Source: Sphingomonas sp. CFBP 13720 (GTDB lineage Bacteria > Pseudomonadota > Alphaproteobacteria > Sphingomonadales > Sphingomonadaceae). Taken from it: DNA of 64,000 nt. A program made the position numbers and the translations under genes. The first letter of the stretch is position 1, and each line of letters begins with the position of its first letter. The notes beneath the pieces are model-generated. The model was not told where the DNA came from and searched no databases. It saw only the letters and a list, made by a program, of their open reading frames with translations. Location: NCBI RefSeq assembly GCF_014842075.1, contig NZ_JACYVA010000001.1:890278-954277 (forward strand). Direction: 5' to 3'. Positions 28,196 to 36,508 of the stretch are shown here, in pieces.

Positions 28196-28462
28196 TTGAA
28201 GAAGATCATGCTATTACCGCTGGTGGCCGTCGCGACGCTGGGTCTCGCCGCATGCTCGGGCACCACGCCGACCGAGAATGTCACCGCGAACGACAGCCTT
28301 GCCGCCGAATCGAACCTGACCGCGATCGACGACAGCTATCTGGCGAACGACGCGCTGCTCGCCAACGATGCCGCGCTGCTGAATGACGCCGGTCTGAACG
28401 ACGCCGGTCTGAACGCCGCCGATCCGGCGCTGAACGCCAGCGACAACGCCTCGGCGCTTTGA
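28196..28462 (+). CDS. Small lipoprotein with Asn-Asp-Ala repeats, TTG start
   Basis: An 88-residue protein. The best start is the TTG at 28196, because GGGGAG lies 7 bp upstream and it yields a clean lipoprotein signal (MKKIMLLPLVAVATLGLAAC, Cys at residue 20). The mature part is acidic and built of imperfect repeats around ANDALL, NDAALL, NDAGL, NDAGL and NAADPAL. No known domain is seen. It is probably outer-membrane anchored; function unknown. A terminator follows at 28529. Confidence 0.75.
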   Translation: MKKIMLLPLVAVATLGLAACSGTTPTENVTANDSLAAESNLTAIDDSYLANDALLANDAALLNDAGLNDAGLNAADPALNASDNASAL

Positions 28463-28528
28463 GTTTTCGCTGCGGGCGACGCGCCCGTGGCATCCGTGAC
28501 GCTTTGGTAGCTCCCTAAGCGTAGCCTC

Positions 28529-28561
28529 GGCCGGGCGGCATCCGTGTCGTCCGGCCCTTTT
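28529..28561 (+). terminator. Rho-independent terminator after the small lipoprotein
   Basis: A GC-rich 9-bp stem (GGCCGGGCG with CGTCCGGCC, one G-U pair) is followed by CTTTT, 67 bp after the lipoprotein stop and just before the serine acetyltransferase gene. Confidence 0.75.
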
Positions 28562-28580
28562 GTTCCGGTGGAGCCGTACG

Positions 28581-29501
28581 ATGTCCGTGCCCGACGAGGA
28601 TCGCCGCCGCGCGATCGACCATGCCACGCGTGCGCTGGCGACCGCACGACTGGCTTGGCGGCAGGCGCAGCCGAATCGCCGCCCGCCCGTCGCCTTTCCG
28701 TCGCGCGACGATCTGGCGCAGGCCGTCACCTTGCTGGCGCAGGCGCTGTTCCCCGGCCGGATCGGATCGTTCCGCGGCGATGCAGCGGCAGAGGATGCGT
28801 TCGTGTCCGAACGCCTTTCGGCTGCGCTGGCGCTGCTGGAGGGCGCGATTGCCGACGAATTCGCCTATTGGCAGGACGTATCGGCGATCGGGTTTCCCGC
28901 CGGTCGCGTCGCGGAAATCGTGCGCCTGTTCGCCGGCACGCTGTCGCGCGTCCGGTCGCTGGTCGATACCGACGTGGCCGCGATCTTTCGCGGCGATCCG
29001 GCGGCCCGCAGCGTGGACGAGATCCTGATCTGCTATCCCGGCGCGACAGCGATCCTGCACCACCGACTGGCGCACGAACTCGACGCGCTGGGTGCGCCGA
29101 TCGTGGCGCGCATCCTGTCGGAGATCGCCAATGAGCGCACGGGGATCGACATCCATCCCGGCGCGACGATCGGGCCGGGATTCTTCATCGATCATGGCAC
29201 CGGCGTGGTGATCGGCGAGACCGCCGTGATCGGTGCCCGCGTGCGGCTGTACCAGCATGTCACGCTCGGCGCACGCACCCCGCGTCGCTCGCAACCGCGC
29301 GGCGACGCCGGCCCCTTCGCAGAACGGGTGGCCCGCCATCCGATCCTCGGCGACGATGTGGTCGTCTATGCCGGGGCGACGATCCTCGGCCGGGTAACGA
29401 TCGGCGACCGCAGCGTGATCGGCGGCAACGTGTGGTTACTGAAGGACGTGCCAGCGCGCAGCATCGTCCTGCAACCCGAAGCGGTGCTCGCCGCCGACTG
29501 A
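28581..29501 (+). CDS. Serine O-acetyltransferase (EpsC type)
   Basis: A 306-residue protein. The start at 28581 has GGTGGAG 7 bp upstream. The N-terminal helical domain ends near residue 180. The C-terminal left-handed beta-helix shows hexapeptide repeats, with the catalytic His region in GIDIHPGATIGPGFFIDHG, then TGVVIGETAVIG and LYQHVTLGA. The enzyme makes O-acetylserine from serine and acetyl-CoA, the precursor of cysteine. Length and sequence fit the EpsC group rather than the shorter CysE. Confidence 0.9.
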   Translation: MSVPDEDRRRAIDHATRALATARLAWRQAQPNRRPPVAFPSRDDLAQAVTLLAQALFPGRIGSFRGDAAAEDAFVSERLSAALALLEGAIADEFAYWQDVSAIGFPAGRVAEIVRLFAGTLSRVRSLVDTDVAAIFRGDPAARSVDEILICYPGATAILHHRLAHELDALGAPIVARILSEIANERTGIDIHPGATIGPGFFIDHGTGVVIGETAVIGARVRLYQHVTLGARTPRRSQPRGDAGPFAERVARHPILGDDVVVYAGATILGRVTIGDRSVIGGNVWLLKDVPARSIVLQPEAVLAAD

Positions 29502-29634
29502 CGGTGGCACCGCCACCGGTGCTAGCGTCAGACGGCAGCGGTCGGTCGGAACGTCGTTGTCGAACCGGTGCGAAGACCTCGACGGTACGACGGCGGATGG
29601 CAGCCCGGCTCCGTCCAACCAGCGCGTTGCCCGA

Positions 29635-30414
29635 TCAGACCAGCCGCACCGTCGTCGCCCGCTCCGCCGCCACGATCCGCTCGATTAGTCCCGGCGACGG
29701 TGGCACCAGCGCCTCGATGCCCAGCACGTCGCGCACGGCCGTCAGCCCCGGATCCGCCATCGCCGCCTCCAGCGCGATGCGCAGCGCCGCGACCTCCGCG
29801 ATCGGAACGCCTTGCCCGGCGACGAACGCGGGGGTCGCGACGGGTGTGCTCCACGCGATCGTGCGCAGCGTCGCCAGCGATCCCGGCTCGAACCGCTCGA
29901 ACGCCGCCGCGCTCACCTCGTCCAGCGCGGCCACGTCAGCCTGCCCCGCCGCGACCGCGCGCGCACTGTCGCGGTGCGATCCGGTCGCGATCACCTCGCC
30001 GAAGAATCCGGTTCCGCCGACGGCATCCCGCAACAGCGCCATGCCGGTGTTCGAACCGGCATCGTTGATCGCCGCACGCCGTCCGCGCAGATCGGCCAGC
30101 GTTGCCGCCGGATCATCGGCACGCACCACGATCCGGCTACGGTGAAGCCCCGGCGCGGTCGCTCCGCGATAGGCGGGGTGCGCCAGCACGCGCAACCCGG
30201 CATGGTGCAGCGCCAGCGGCCGGGTGCAGATCTGGGCGAACAGCAGCCCCGGATGCGACCATGCCTGATCGGGCGTCAGATGCCGTGCCAAAAGCGTCGG
30301 TGCGCGAATGCCGTGCGCGCGTAGCCCTTCGGCGATCGCCAGCCACCAGCGGTCGTTCGCCGCGCGCTGCCCCGGATGGTCGTACATACCCAGCCATGCG
30401 GTCCGCTCAGCCAT
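29635..30414 (-). CDS. PhnD-like substrate-binding protein without a signal peptide
   Basis: A 259-residue protein of the PhnD/phosphonate-binding (PF12974) fold. Family stretches are LFAQICTRPLALH, RSRIVVRADDPAATLADLRG, AINDAGSNTGM and AVAAGQADVAALDEVS. ABC-transporter binding proteins of this fold normally carry a signal peptide. None is seen at the 30414 start, nor any permease or ATPase gene nearby, so a cytoplasmic ligand-binding role is likely. The start overlaps the end of the desaturase gene by 8 bp, indicating one operon. Confidence 0.75.
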   Translation of the reverse strand: MAERTAWLGMYDHPGQRAANDRWWLAIAEGLRAHGIRAPTLLARHLTPDQAWSHPGLLFAQICTRPLALHHAGLRVLAHPAYRGATAPGLHRSRIVVRADDPAATLADLRGRRAAINDAGSNTGMALLRDAVGGTGFFGEVIATGSHRDSARAVAAGQADVAALDEVSAAAFERFEPGSLATLRTIAWSTPVATPAFVAGQGVPIAEVAALRIALEAAMADPGLTAVRDVLGIEALVPPSPGLIERIVAAERATTVRLV

Positions 30415-31258
30415 GCGGATGGTCCGGCCGGTCGTGCGCGCGAAACGCGAAGCGGGCGGCCACGTCGCGATATCCGGCATAGCGCGGCTCGCCCCCCGCC
30501 CCGCGTTGCCGTTCGACCTCGGGCAGGGTGTACCACGCCGCCCCCGGCGCGGCATGGTGCGCGGCGTGAAGGTTGTTGTTCAGGAACAGCAGCGCCAGCG
30601 GCCCGCGCGACACCACCGTCGCCGCGCGCGACGGCCCGGCGGCATCGGCCCGATGTTCGGCGAAGCTGCGCACCAGCGACAATGCCTGTCCCGGCAGCAC
30701 GAAGCACAGCGCATAGCGCAGCAGCGACAGGTCGACCGCGCGCAGCCATGCGACGACCAGCACGATGCCGATCAGATGCGGCCACCATTCCTGCGCCGCC
30801 GCCCGGGGATCGCGCACCCAGCGCCGAGCCTCGGCATACAGGAACGCGACGATCGCGACCGGCGGGCCGATCAGTATCTGTCCGGCGAGCGTCTGCCGCG
30901 CGCGGGCGATCATGCCGCGCAGTCCGTGCGCGGCGGCGACATAGCGCGATTCGGGATCATGCGCCGGATGCGTCGGCGCATGCGATCGATGATGCGCGAT
31001 ATGGGTCCGGCGATAGCTGCGATACGGCAGCCACAGCGACAGCGGCACCGATCCGACCAGCGCATTGACCCATGGCCACCGCGTCGGATGACCGTGGATC
31101 GTCTCATGCTGCAACGATCCGTGCCACGCGACGAACCATCCGCCCAGCAGCACCAGCAACGGCGTCGGCACCAGCGCATGCCATGCGGTCAGCATCAGCC
31201 AGCCGCCATGGATGGCGACCGCCAATATCGTCGTCGGCGCTTCGATCGCACGTTTCAT
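30407..31258 (-). CDS. Membrane fatty-acid desaturase/hydroxylase
   Basis: A 283-residue integral membrane di-iron enzyme. It has several TM helices and three histidine boxes: HETIHGHP at about residue 51, HIAHHRSH at about 85, and HAAHH at about 232. These place it in the fatty-acid desaturase superfamily, which includes beta-carotene ketolases and hydroxylases. The exact substrate is not readable. It is first in a two-gene operon with the PhnD-like gene. Confidence 0.88.
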   Translation of the reverse strand: MKRAIEAPTTILAVAIHGGWLMLTAWHALVPTPLLVLLGGWFVAWHGSLQHETIHGHPTRWPWVNALVGSVPLSLWLPYRSYRRTHIAHHRSHAPTHPAHDPESRYVAAAHGLRGMIARARQTLAGQILIGPPVAIVAFLYAEARRWVRDPRAAAQEWWPHLIGIVLVVAWLRAVDLSLLRYALCFVLPGQALSLVRSFAEHRADAAGPSRAATVVSRGPLALLFLNNNLHAAHHAAPGAAWYTLPEVERQRGAGGEPRYAGYRDVAARFAFRAHDRPDHPHG

Positions 31259-31411
31259 TCGAACCTCCGGCGCTATTCCTACTCATCCAGTATGAATAAG
31301 GTCAACCAAGCGGGGCTTGTCGGTGCTGGCGCTCCTGCTTCCTGCCACCGGACTTGCGCGGACGGGTCGGGCACCGCACCATGCCCGCAACTTCACCTTC
31401 GGGAGACGACG

Positions 31412-32719
31412 ATGCGTTTCACCCTGCTGCTCGCGCTCTCGACCGCGCTCGCCCTTCCCGCCGCCGCCGAACCGGTGCGCGACGCTACGACCGCCGCGTT
31501 GCCGACGCTGCTGACGCTGTACCGCGACCTGCATGCCCGCCCGGAACTGAGCCTTCAGGAGACGAAGACCGCCGCGACCCTTGCCGGCGCGGCGCGGGCG
31601 GCGGGCTTCACCGTTACCGAACGCGTCGGCGGGACTGGCGTAGTCGCGGTGCTGAAGAACGGCGCGGGGCCGGTGCTGCTGATCCGTACCGACATGGACG
31701 GGCTGCCGGTGACTGAGGCGACCGGCCTGCCCTATGCCTCCACCGTCCGCGCCACGACGGCGGAAGGGATCGAAAGCGGCGTGATGCACGCGTGCGGCCA
31801 CGACCTGCACATGGCCAGCTGGGTCGGCACCTTGCGCAACCTGTCGGCGATGAAGCGCGACTGGTCGGGTACGCTGGTGATGATCGCGCAACCGGCCGAG
31901 GAGGTCGGCAAGGGCGCGAAAGCGATGCTGGCCGACGGCCTCTACACGCGCTTTCCCAAACCGACCCACGCCATCGCGTTCCACGACAGCGCGGCGCTGC
32001 CCGCCGGCACGATCGCGACGCATGACGGGTTCACCTTCGCCAATGTCGATTCGGTCGATATCGTGGTGAAGGGCGTCGGCGGGCACGGCGCCTATCCCGC
32101 CAGCGTGAAGGACCCGATCGTGCTGGCGTCGCGCATCGTCGGGGCGCTTCAGACGCTGGTGTCGCGCGAACTCGATCCGCAGACGCCGGGCGTGGTCACG
32201 GTCGGCAGCTTCCGCGCTGGGACCAAGCACAATATCGTCCCCGACGAGGCCGTCCTGCTGCTGACCGTCCGCAGCTATACCGATGCCAGTCGCAAGCTGC
32301 TGCTCGACGGGATCGCCCGGATCGCACGGGGCGAGGCGATCGCGGCGGGCGTACCCGAAACGCGGATGCCGACCGTGACGGTGAAGGACGAATATACGCC
32401 CGCCACGTTCAACACCGCGCCGCTGACCGGCCGGCTGGGCACGCTGTTCACCGAACGGTTCGGCAAGGACCGGGTACGCGACCTGCCCGCCACGATGGGT
32501 GGCGAGGATTTCGGACGCTACTACCTCGCCGACCGATCGATTCAGAGCGCGATCTTCTGGGTCGGCGGCGTCCGGCAGGCGAAATGGGACGTCGGCCAGT
32601 CGGGTGGCGCGCCGCTGCCGTCGTTGCACAGCCCGACATGGGCACCCGACCCCGGCCCGACGATCGCGACCGCTACCGAGGCGCTGACGGCAGCGGCGCT
32701 GGATATCCTGAAACGGTAG
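31412..32719 (+). CDS. Secreted M20-family amidohydrolase
   Basis: A 435-residue protein with GGGAG 6 bp before the ATG and a signal peptide (cleavage after AAAE, about residue 19). It is a metal-dependent amidohydrolase of the M20D group: metal motifs in RTDMDGLPV, HACGHDLHMAS and QPAEEVGKGAKAML, a dimerisation domain in the middle (VDIVVKGVGGHGAYP), and TMGGEDFGRY near the end. Relatives hydrolyse N-acyl amino acids, indole-amino acid conjugates or hippurate. The substrate is unknown, but a periplasmic location is clear. Confidence 0.92.
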   Translation: MRFTLLLALSTALALPAAAEPVRDATTAALPTLLTLYRDLHARPELSLQETKTAATLAGAARAAGFTVTERVGGTGVVAVLKNGAGPVLLIRTDMDGLPVTEATGLPYASTVRATTAEGIESGVMHACGHDLHMASWVGTLRNLSAMKRDWSGTLVMIAQPAEEVGKGAKAMLADGLYTRFPKPTHAIAFHDSAALPAGTIATHDGFTFANVDSVDIVVKGVGGHGAYPASVKDPIVLASRIVGALQTLVSRELDPQTPGVVTVGSFRAGTKHNIVPDEAVLLLTVRSYTDASRKLLLDGIARIARGEAIAAGVPETRMPTVTVKDEYTPATFNTAPLTGRLGTLFTERFGKDRVRDLPATMGGEDFGRYYLADRSIQSAIFWVGGVRQAKWDVGQSGGAPLPSLHSPTWAPDPGPTIATATEALTAAALDILKR

Positions 32720-33323
32720 CAGGTGCGGCCTCGACCGGCGGCGGTGGCGGTTGCGTCATCGTCGCCAGATACGCCTTGGCCGGCAGCTCGATCACCGTTA
32801 CCCGCCCGACATTCGCCTGCGCCATCGATCGGGTAAACGACCGGGGCTTCTTCATCAGGCGCTTCGGTTCGGTCACCGTCAGCCCCGATCGCCGCCCGGC
32901 CTCGGCGACGAAATGAACGCAGTTGCGCCGATTGAGATTATAGTGGGAATCGCCCACCGGCCCCCATTCGCCGACCAGGGCCAGCACATGAGCATATTGC
33001 GCATCGGTCAGCACGACCGAAAAATGCGCGTTGCTGCGCGCGATATAGCCGGGTTTGGGCCGGTCGATCATTCCGGGCACCGAACCGGCCAGCAACGCTG
33101 GGGTCACGGCCTTTGCAGTAAAGCCATAGCTGGCCGACACCGCCGGTCCGCCGGCATCGGGCGTGCCCGCCAGCGTGAAGAAAGCGTGGGGAAAGCTTTG
33201 GCCTAGTTCCTGTGACCAAAAGGTGATCGTGACGGCGGCGTGCGCCGGCACGATACTGCCGATGGCAAGCAACAGGGCCGCTAGCCCCCGCCCCATCGTT
33301 CGCATCCATCGATCGGTCGTCAT
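32673..33323 (-). CDS. Secreted protein with NCVHF motif (thiol-hydrolase-like)
   Basis: A 216-residue protein with a signal peptide (cleavage after AHA, about residue 29). A His in SNAHFSVVL and a Cys in LNRRNCVHFVAEAG are arranged as in papain-like or NlpC/P60-type thiol hydrolases, which suggests a cell-wall or amide-bond substrate, though this is inference. The C-terminus is Pro rich. The last 47 bp overlap the 3' end of the convergent M20 gene, so the two transcripts share complementary ends. Confidence 0.7.
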   Translation of the reverse strand: MTTDRWMRTMGRGLAALLLAIGSIVPAHAAVTITFWSQELGQSFPHAFFTLAGTPDAGGPAVSASYGFTAKAVTPALLAGSVPGMIDRPKPGYIARSNAHFSVVLTDAQYAHVLALVGEWGPVGDSHYNLNRRNCVHFVAEAGRRSGLTVTEPKRLMKKPRSFTRSMAQANVGRVTVIELPAKAYLATMTQPPPPPVEAAPATVSGYPAPLPSAPR

Positions 33324-33378
33324 CCGCCCGATTTAACGGAAACGACGCGCCGGAACCAGCCGGCGCGTCGTACGATCG

Positions 33379-33672
33379 TCACTCGCCCTGCGTACGCCGC
33401 GCTTCGGCATCGGCATCGAAGCCCGACGACGGCGCAGGATCGGTGCTGCGGTCCGGCTGCGTCACCGAGGGCGGATCGGATGCGTCCATCGATTCGTCGA
33501 GCCCGCGATCGAGCCGTGCATCCACGTCGTCCGCATCGCCGAGCCGATCGGTGATCCCGCCATCGCGGCCGGCATCACCGCGTCCGGGATGACCGTCGCT
33601 TTCCTTGCCGTCGGGTGCGACCGAAAGCGAATCCAGCGCGGTGTCGTCGATACCGTTCGTGTCGTTGGTCAT
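33379..33672 (-). CDS. Small acidic disordered protein under an EcfG-type promoter
   Basis: A 97-residue acidic protein rich in Asp, Gly and Ser (DGGITDRLGDADDVDARLD) with no hydrophobic segment or known domain. It is credible as a gene because AAGGAG lies 8 bp before its ATG at 33672 and a textbook EcfG promoter sits a further 25 bp upstream. A general-stress-regulon protein is the simplest reading. A role like hydrophilin protectants is speculative. Confidence 0.7.
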   Translation of the reverse strand: MTNDTNGIDDTALDSLSVAPDGKESDGHPGRGDAGRDGGITDRLGDADDVDARLDRGLDESMDASDPPSVTQPDRSTDPAPSSGFDADAEARRTQGE

Positions 33673-33696
33673 GTGCGTAACTCCTTCGCTGGCCTC

Positions 33697-33722
33697 AACG
33701 AAAGGTGCCACGCCCGCGTTCC
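33697..33722 (-). promoter_or_regulatory. EcfG (general stress sigma factor) promoter
   Basis: On the minus strand, GGAAC (33718-33722) and CGTT (33697-33700) are separated by exactly 17 bp, an exact match to the alphaproteobacterial EcfG consensus. The predicted start of transcription leaves a short leader containing the AAGGAG site of the gene at 33672. Confidence 0.75.
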
Positions 33723-33733
33723 CCCCAACGGAA

Positions 33734-33761
33734 AAGGCCCGACGGTTTCCCGCCGGGCCTT
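33734..33761 (-). terminator. Terminator of the Bax-inhibitor-like gene
   Basis: A 12-bp stem (AAGGCCCGACGG with CCGCCGGGCCTT, one mismatch) around a TTTC loop has T residues on the leftward strand. It lies 24 bp downstream of the leftward gene ending at 33786 and insulates the EcfG promoter beyond it. Confidence 0.8.
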
Positions 33762-33785
33762 CGCCGTCATCGATTGAACGATCGA

Positions 33786-34526
33786 TCAGTCGCGGTTGCC
33801 GAGGAACGACAGCAGGAACTGGAACATGTTCACGAAATCGAGGTACAGCGACAGCGCGCCGAGGATCACGGCCTTGCCGACGAAATCGGTGCCCGCGACC
33901 TGATAGTACATGCCCTTGATGCGCTGCGTATCATAGGCGGTGAGGCCCGCGAACAGCAGCACGCCGATCGCGCTGATGACCATGCTCATCACGCTCGACT
34001 GGAAGAACAGGTTCAGCACCGACGCCACGATCAGCCCGACCAGACCCATGATCAGGAACGTACCGAACCCGGTCAGATCCTTCTTGGTCGTGTAGCCATA
34101 CAGGCTGAGCGACAGGAACGCCGCCGTGGTCGCAAAGAACGTCAGCGCGATCGACGGACCGGTATAGGTCAGGAAAATCGTCGACATCGACAGACCCATC
34201 ACTGCCGCGAACGCCCAGAACAGGCCCTGCGCCGCCGCGGTCGACAGCCGGTTGATTCCGAAGCTCATCACCATCACGAAGATCAGCGGCGAGAACATGA
34301 TTGCGAATTTAAGCAATCCGGGCTGGTAGAATACCGTGGCGGCAGGCGAGCTGTCGCCGCCCCACGAGAACAGCAGCGCGACGATGCCCGTCAGCATCAC
34401 GCCCGATGCCATGTAGTTGTAGACAGACAGCATGTAGGACCGCAGCCCCGCATCACGCGCCATGTCACGGGTGGGCGTCCGGGTAATCGGTGCGGCCGTC
34501 GTCCGGGGGTCGGACCAGTTCGCCAT
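33786..34526 (-). CDS. Bax inhibitor-1/YccA family membrane protein
   Basis: A 246-residue integral membrane protein with about seven TM helices and a soluble N-terminus. The family motifs GLRSYMLSVYNYMASGVMLT, FAGLTAYDTQRIKGMYY and GALSLYLDFVNMFQFLLSFL are clear. YccA-like members modulate the FtsH protease, and others are calcium-leak channels. The start at 34526 follows GAGGAG 7 bp upstream; a longer frame reaches 34583 without a good site. Confidence 0.93.
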   Translation of the reverse strand: MANWSDPRTTAAPITRTPTRDMARDAGLRSYMLSVYNYMASGVMLTGIVALLFSWGGDSSPAATVFYQPGLLKFAIMFSPLIFVMVMSFGINRLSTAAAQGLFWAFAAVMGLSMSTIFLTYTGPSIALTFFATTAAFLSLSLYGYTTKKDLTGFGTFLIMGLVGLIVASVLNLFFQSSVMSMVISAIGVLLFAGLTAYDTQRIKGMYYQVAGTDFVGKAVILGALSLYLDFVNMFQFLLSFLGNRD

Positions 34527-34644
34527 TGGAAACTCCTCTCGCCGGCAGGTACGCCGGATGATGGAAATATCGTCCGCGACCATGGCAATTTCAAGCCAAA
34601 CGCGGGCAGCAACACTTTGTTACGGTGGTAGGGAGAATAGCGCG

Positions 34645-35178
34645 ATGCATCGTCTGTTCATAGGGCTGCGTCCGCCGGTCGCGATGCGCCGCCAACTGCT
34701 TGCGATCATGGACGGAGTAGAGGCCGCGCGTTGGCAGGACGACGATCAGCTGCACGTGACACTGCGCTATGTCGGCGAAGTCGAGCGTCCCGTCGCCGAA
34801 GATATCGCGACGATCCTGCGATCGGTCCATGCCCCCGCACTCGACCTGTCGCTGGCCGGGATCGGCATGTTCGACCGGCGCGGCCGACCGACCGCGCTGT
34901 GGGCCGGGGTCGCGCCGGTCGAACCACTGACGGCACTGCACCGCAAGATCGACCATGCGCTCGTGCGGATCGGCCTGCCCGCCGAAGGGCGCGCGTATCG
35001 ACCGCATATCACGCTCGCGCGGCTGAATGCCGCGGCGGGACCGGTCGGCGGCTTCCTTGCCGCGCATGGCGGGCTGACATCGCCACCCACGCGGATCGAC
35101 GGGTTCCTGTTGTACGAAAGCCATCTGGGCCAAGATGGCGCCTGGTACGAAGCGGTGGCGCGCTACGCGCTCGACTGA
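34645..35178 (+). CDS. thpR: RNA 2',3'-cyclic phosphodiesterase
   Basis: A 177-residue 2H phosphoesterase with both catalytic histidine motifs: HVTLRYVG at about 38-45 and HITLARL near residue 120. The N-terminus MHRLFIGLRPP and the end LYESHLGQDGAWYE are typical of ThpR/LigT. It opens 2',3'-cyclic phosphates on RNA ends. The start is supported by GGGAG 8 bp upstream. Confidence 0.92.
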   Translation: MHRLFIGLRPPVAMRRQLLAIMDGVEAARWQDDDQLHVTLRYVGEVERPVAEDIATILRSVHAPALDLSLAGIGMFDRRGRPTALWAGVAPVEPLTALHRKIDHALVRIGLPAEGRAYRPHITLARLNAAAGPVGGFLAAHGGLTSPPTRIDGFLLYESHLGQDGAWYEAVARYALD

Positions 35179-35219
35179 GCCATGATGGGACGCCGGCCCG
35201 GTCCTGTCGTTTCGTTCAT

Positions 35220-35244
35220 GAAACCGTCAGGCGAAGGCTGCGTT
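35220..35244 (+). promoter_or_regulatory. Possible EcfG-like promoter
   Basis: GAAAC (one mismatch to GGAAC) and CGTT are separated by 16 bp, 39 bp upstream of the glycine-zipper gene at 35283. Spacing fits EcfG. The -35 mismatch keeps confidence low. Confidence 0.4.
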
Positions 35245-35282
35245 TATCAGGTTAGAATTGATCGAACACGAAGGAACTTTCC

Positions 35283-35609
35283 ATGCGCAATATCATGCTG
35301 GCGCTTGCCGCCGCATCGTTGATGGCCCCGATGGGCGCGGTCGTGACCAAGGACGGATGGTCGGTCGGCAAAACGACGGCAGAGGCACAGCGTCGCCACA
35401 AATACCGCGAATGGCGCGGCAAGGATGGCCGTCGGTATTGCCGCAAGCCCAATGGCACGACCGGTCTGGTCGTCGGCGGCGTGGCGGGCGCACTGGTCGG
35501 GCGGACGATCGATACGCGCGGCGACCGCACGGTCGGTACGCTGCTGGGCGCGGCGGCGGGTGCCGTTGCCGGTCGCGAAGTCGAGCGTAGCGGCAAGAGC
35601 TGCCGTTGA
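35283..35609 (+). CDS. Glycine-zipper 2TM envelope protein
   Basis: A 108-residue protein with an N-terminal signal-like helix (MRNIMLALAAASLMAPMGA) and AAGGA upstream of the ATG. A basic middle is followed by a glycine-zipper segment (TTGLVVGGVAGALVGRTID, then GTLLGAAAGAVAGREVE), the hallmark of the glycine-zipper 2TM family. It ends in a Cys-Arg tail. Relatives associate with the outer membrane or periplasm and are often stress-induced, which agrees with the possible EcfG element upstream. Confidence 0.85.
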   Translation: MRNIMLALAAASLMAPMGAVVTKDGWSVGKTTAEAQRRHKYREWRGKDGRRYCRKPNGTTGLVVGGVAGALVGRTIDTRGDRTVGTLLGAAAGAVAGREVERSGKSCR

Positions 35610-35685
35610 ACGATTGACGTTGCAAAGCATTTCAATGGGCGGGTCCGGCAACGGGCCGGCCTAATCTCGTATCAAGGATATTCGT

Positions 35686-36111
35686 ATGATCCGCAGCGCA
35701 TCGGCACGCTATGAAGGTCTGGGCAAGGACGGCAAGGGCCATGTTTCGACGCAGTCGGGCGTACTGTCCGACCAGCAATACGGGTTCAACACCCGGTTCG
35801 AGGACGGCAAGGGCACCAATCCCGAAGAGTTGATCGCGGCGGCCCATGCCAGCTGTTTTACCATGGCGTTGAGCTTTGCGCTGGCCGGTGCCGGCTATTC
35901 CGACGGCACGCTGGAAACCACCGCGAAGGTCACGCTCGACAAGGACGGCGACGGGTTCAAGGTCAGCAAGTCGGCGCTGACGCTGACCGCGACCGTACCG
36001 GGCATCGACGAGGCGAAGTTCGCCGAGATCGCAGCGGGCGCGAAGGCGGGTTGCCCCATCTCGAAGCTGCTGAACGCCGACATCACGCTCGACCACACGC
36101 TCAACGGCTGA
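35686..36111 (+). CDS. OsmC-family peroxiredoxin
   Basis: A 141-residue OsmC/Ohr-fold protein with both catalytic cysteines: Cys57 in AAHASCFTMALS and Cys123 in AKAGCPISKLLN. The N-terminus has the family's GKGHVSTQSG strand. OsmC proteins reduce organic hydroperoxides using dihydrolipoamide-type thiols. The motif pattern is closer to OsmC than Ohr. It stands alone, 76 bp after the glycine-zipper gene. Confidence 0.93.
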   Translation: MIRSASARYEGLGKDGKGHVSTQSGVLSDQQYGFNTRFEDGKGTNPEELIAAAHASCFTMALSFALAGAGYSDGTLETTAKVTLDKDGDGFKVSKSALTLTATVPGIDEAKFAEIAAGAKAGCPISKLLNADITLDHTLNG

Positions 36112-36508
36112 CAACTCCGACGACGATCGTCTGCGACCGCGCCGCCCCGGACCAGATCCGGTACGGCGCGGGGTGGACGGTCGTCGCCCGGGTGCGGCGT
36201 CGTTGCGACGCCGATGACGCTCCGGTTCGTCCCGACCGGATGAACATCAGGCTAACGCTGGCGGCACGGCGTCACCCGGACTTGTGCCAGAGTCGACTGA
36301 CCATAGCCGATGCGGAATGAGGCTCGGCCGCCAACGATGGCCGAACGACGGACGCTGGAACCAGTCCGTGATTACGGTCGGTCAGTCCGCAGGAATACCA
36401 TCGAGTGCATGTCGATCCGACCCAACGATGCGCCGGTTCCCGCGCTCGACGCTTCCGAACCGAAAAGCGCGCGACGAAGCCTTCACCTTTCGCCAGTATC
36501 GCAGCGGC
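36112..36508. other. Intergenic region without recognisable gene
   Basis: In these 397 bp before the glycosyltransferase I see only short frames with no ribosome-binding site or family resemblance, and no convincing promoter, tRNA or terminator. The glycosyltransferase frame is open upstream to 36284, but that extension does not look like protein of the family. Confidence 0.5.
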
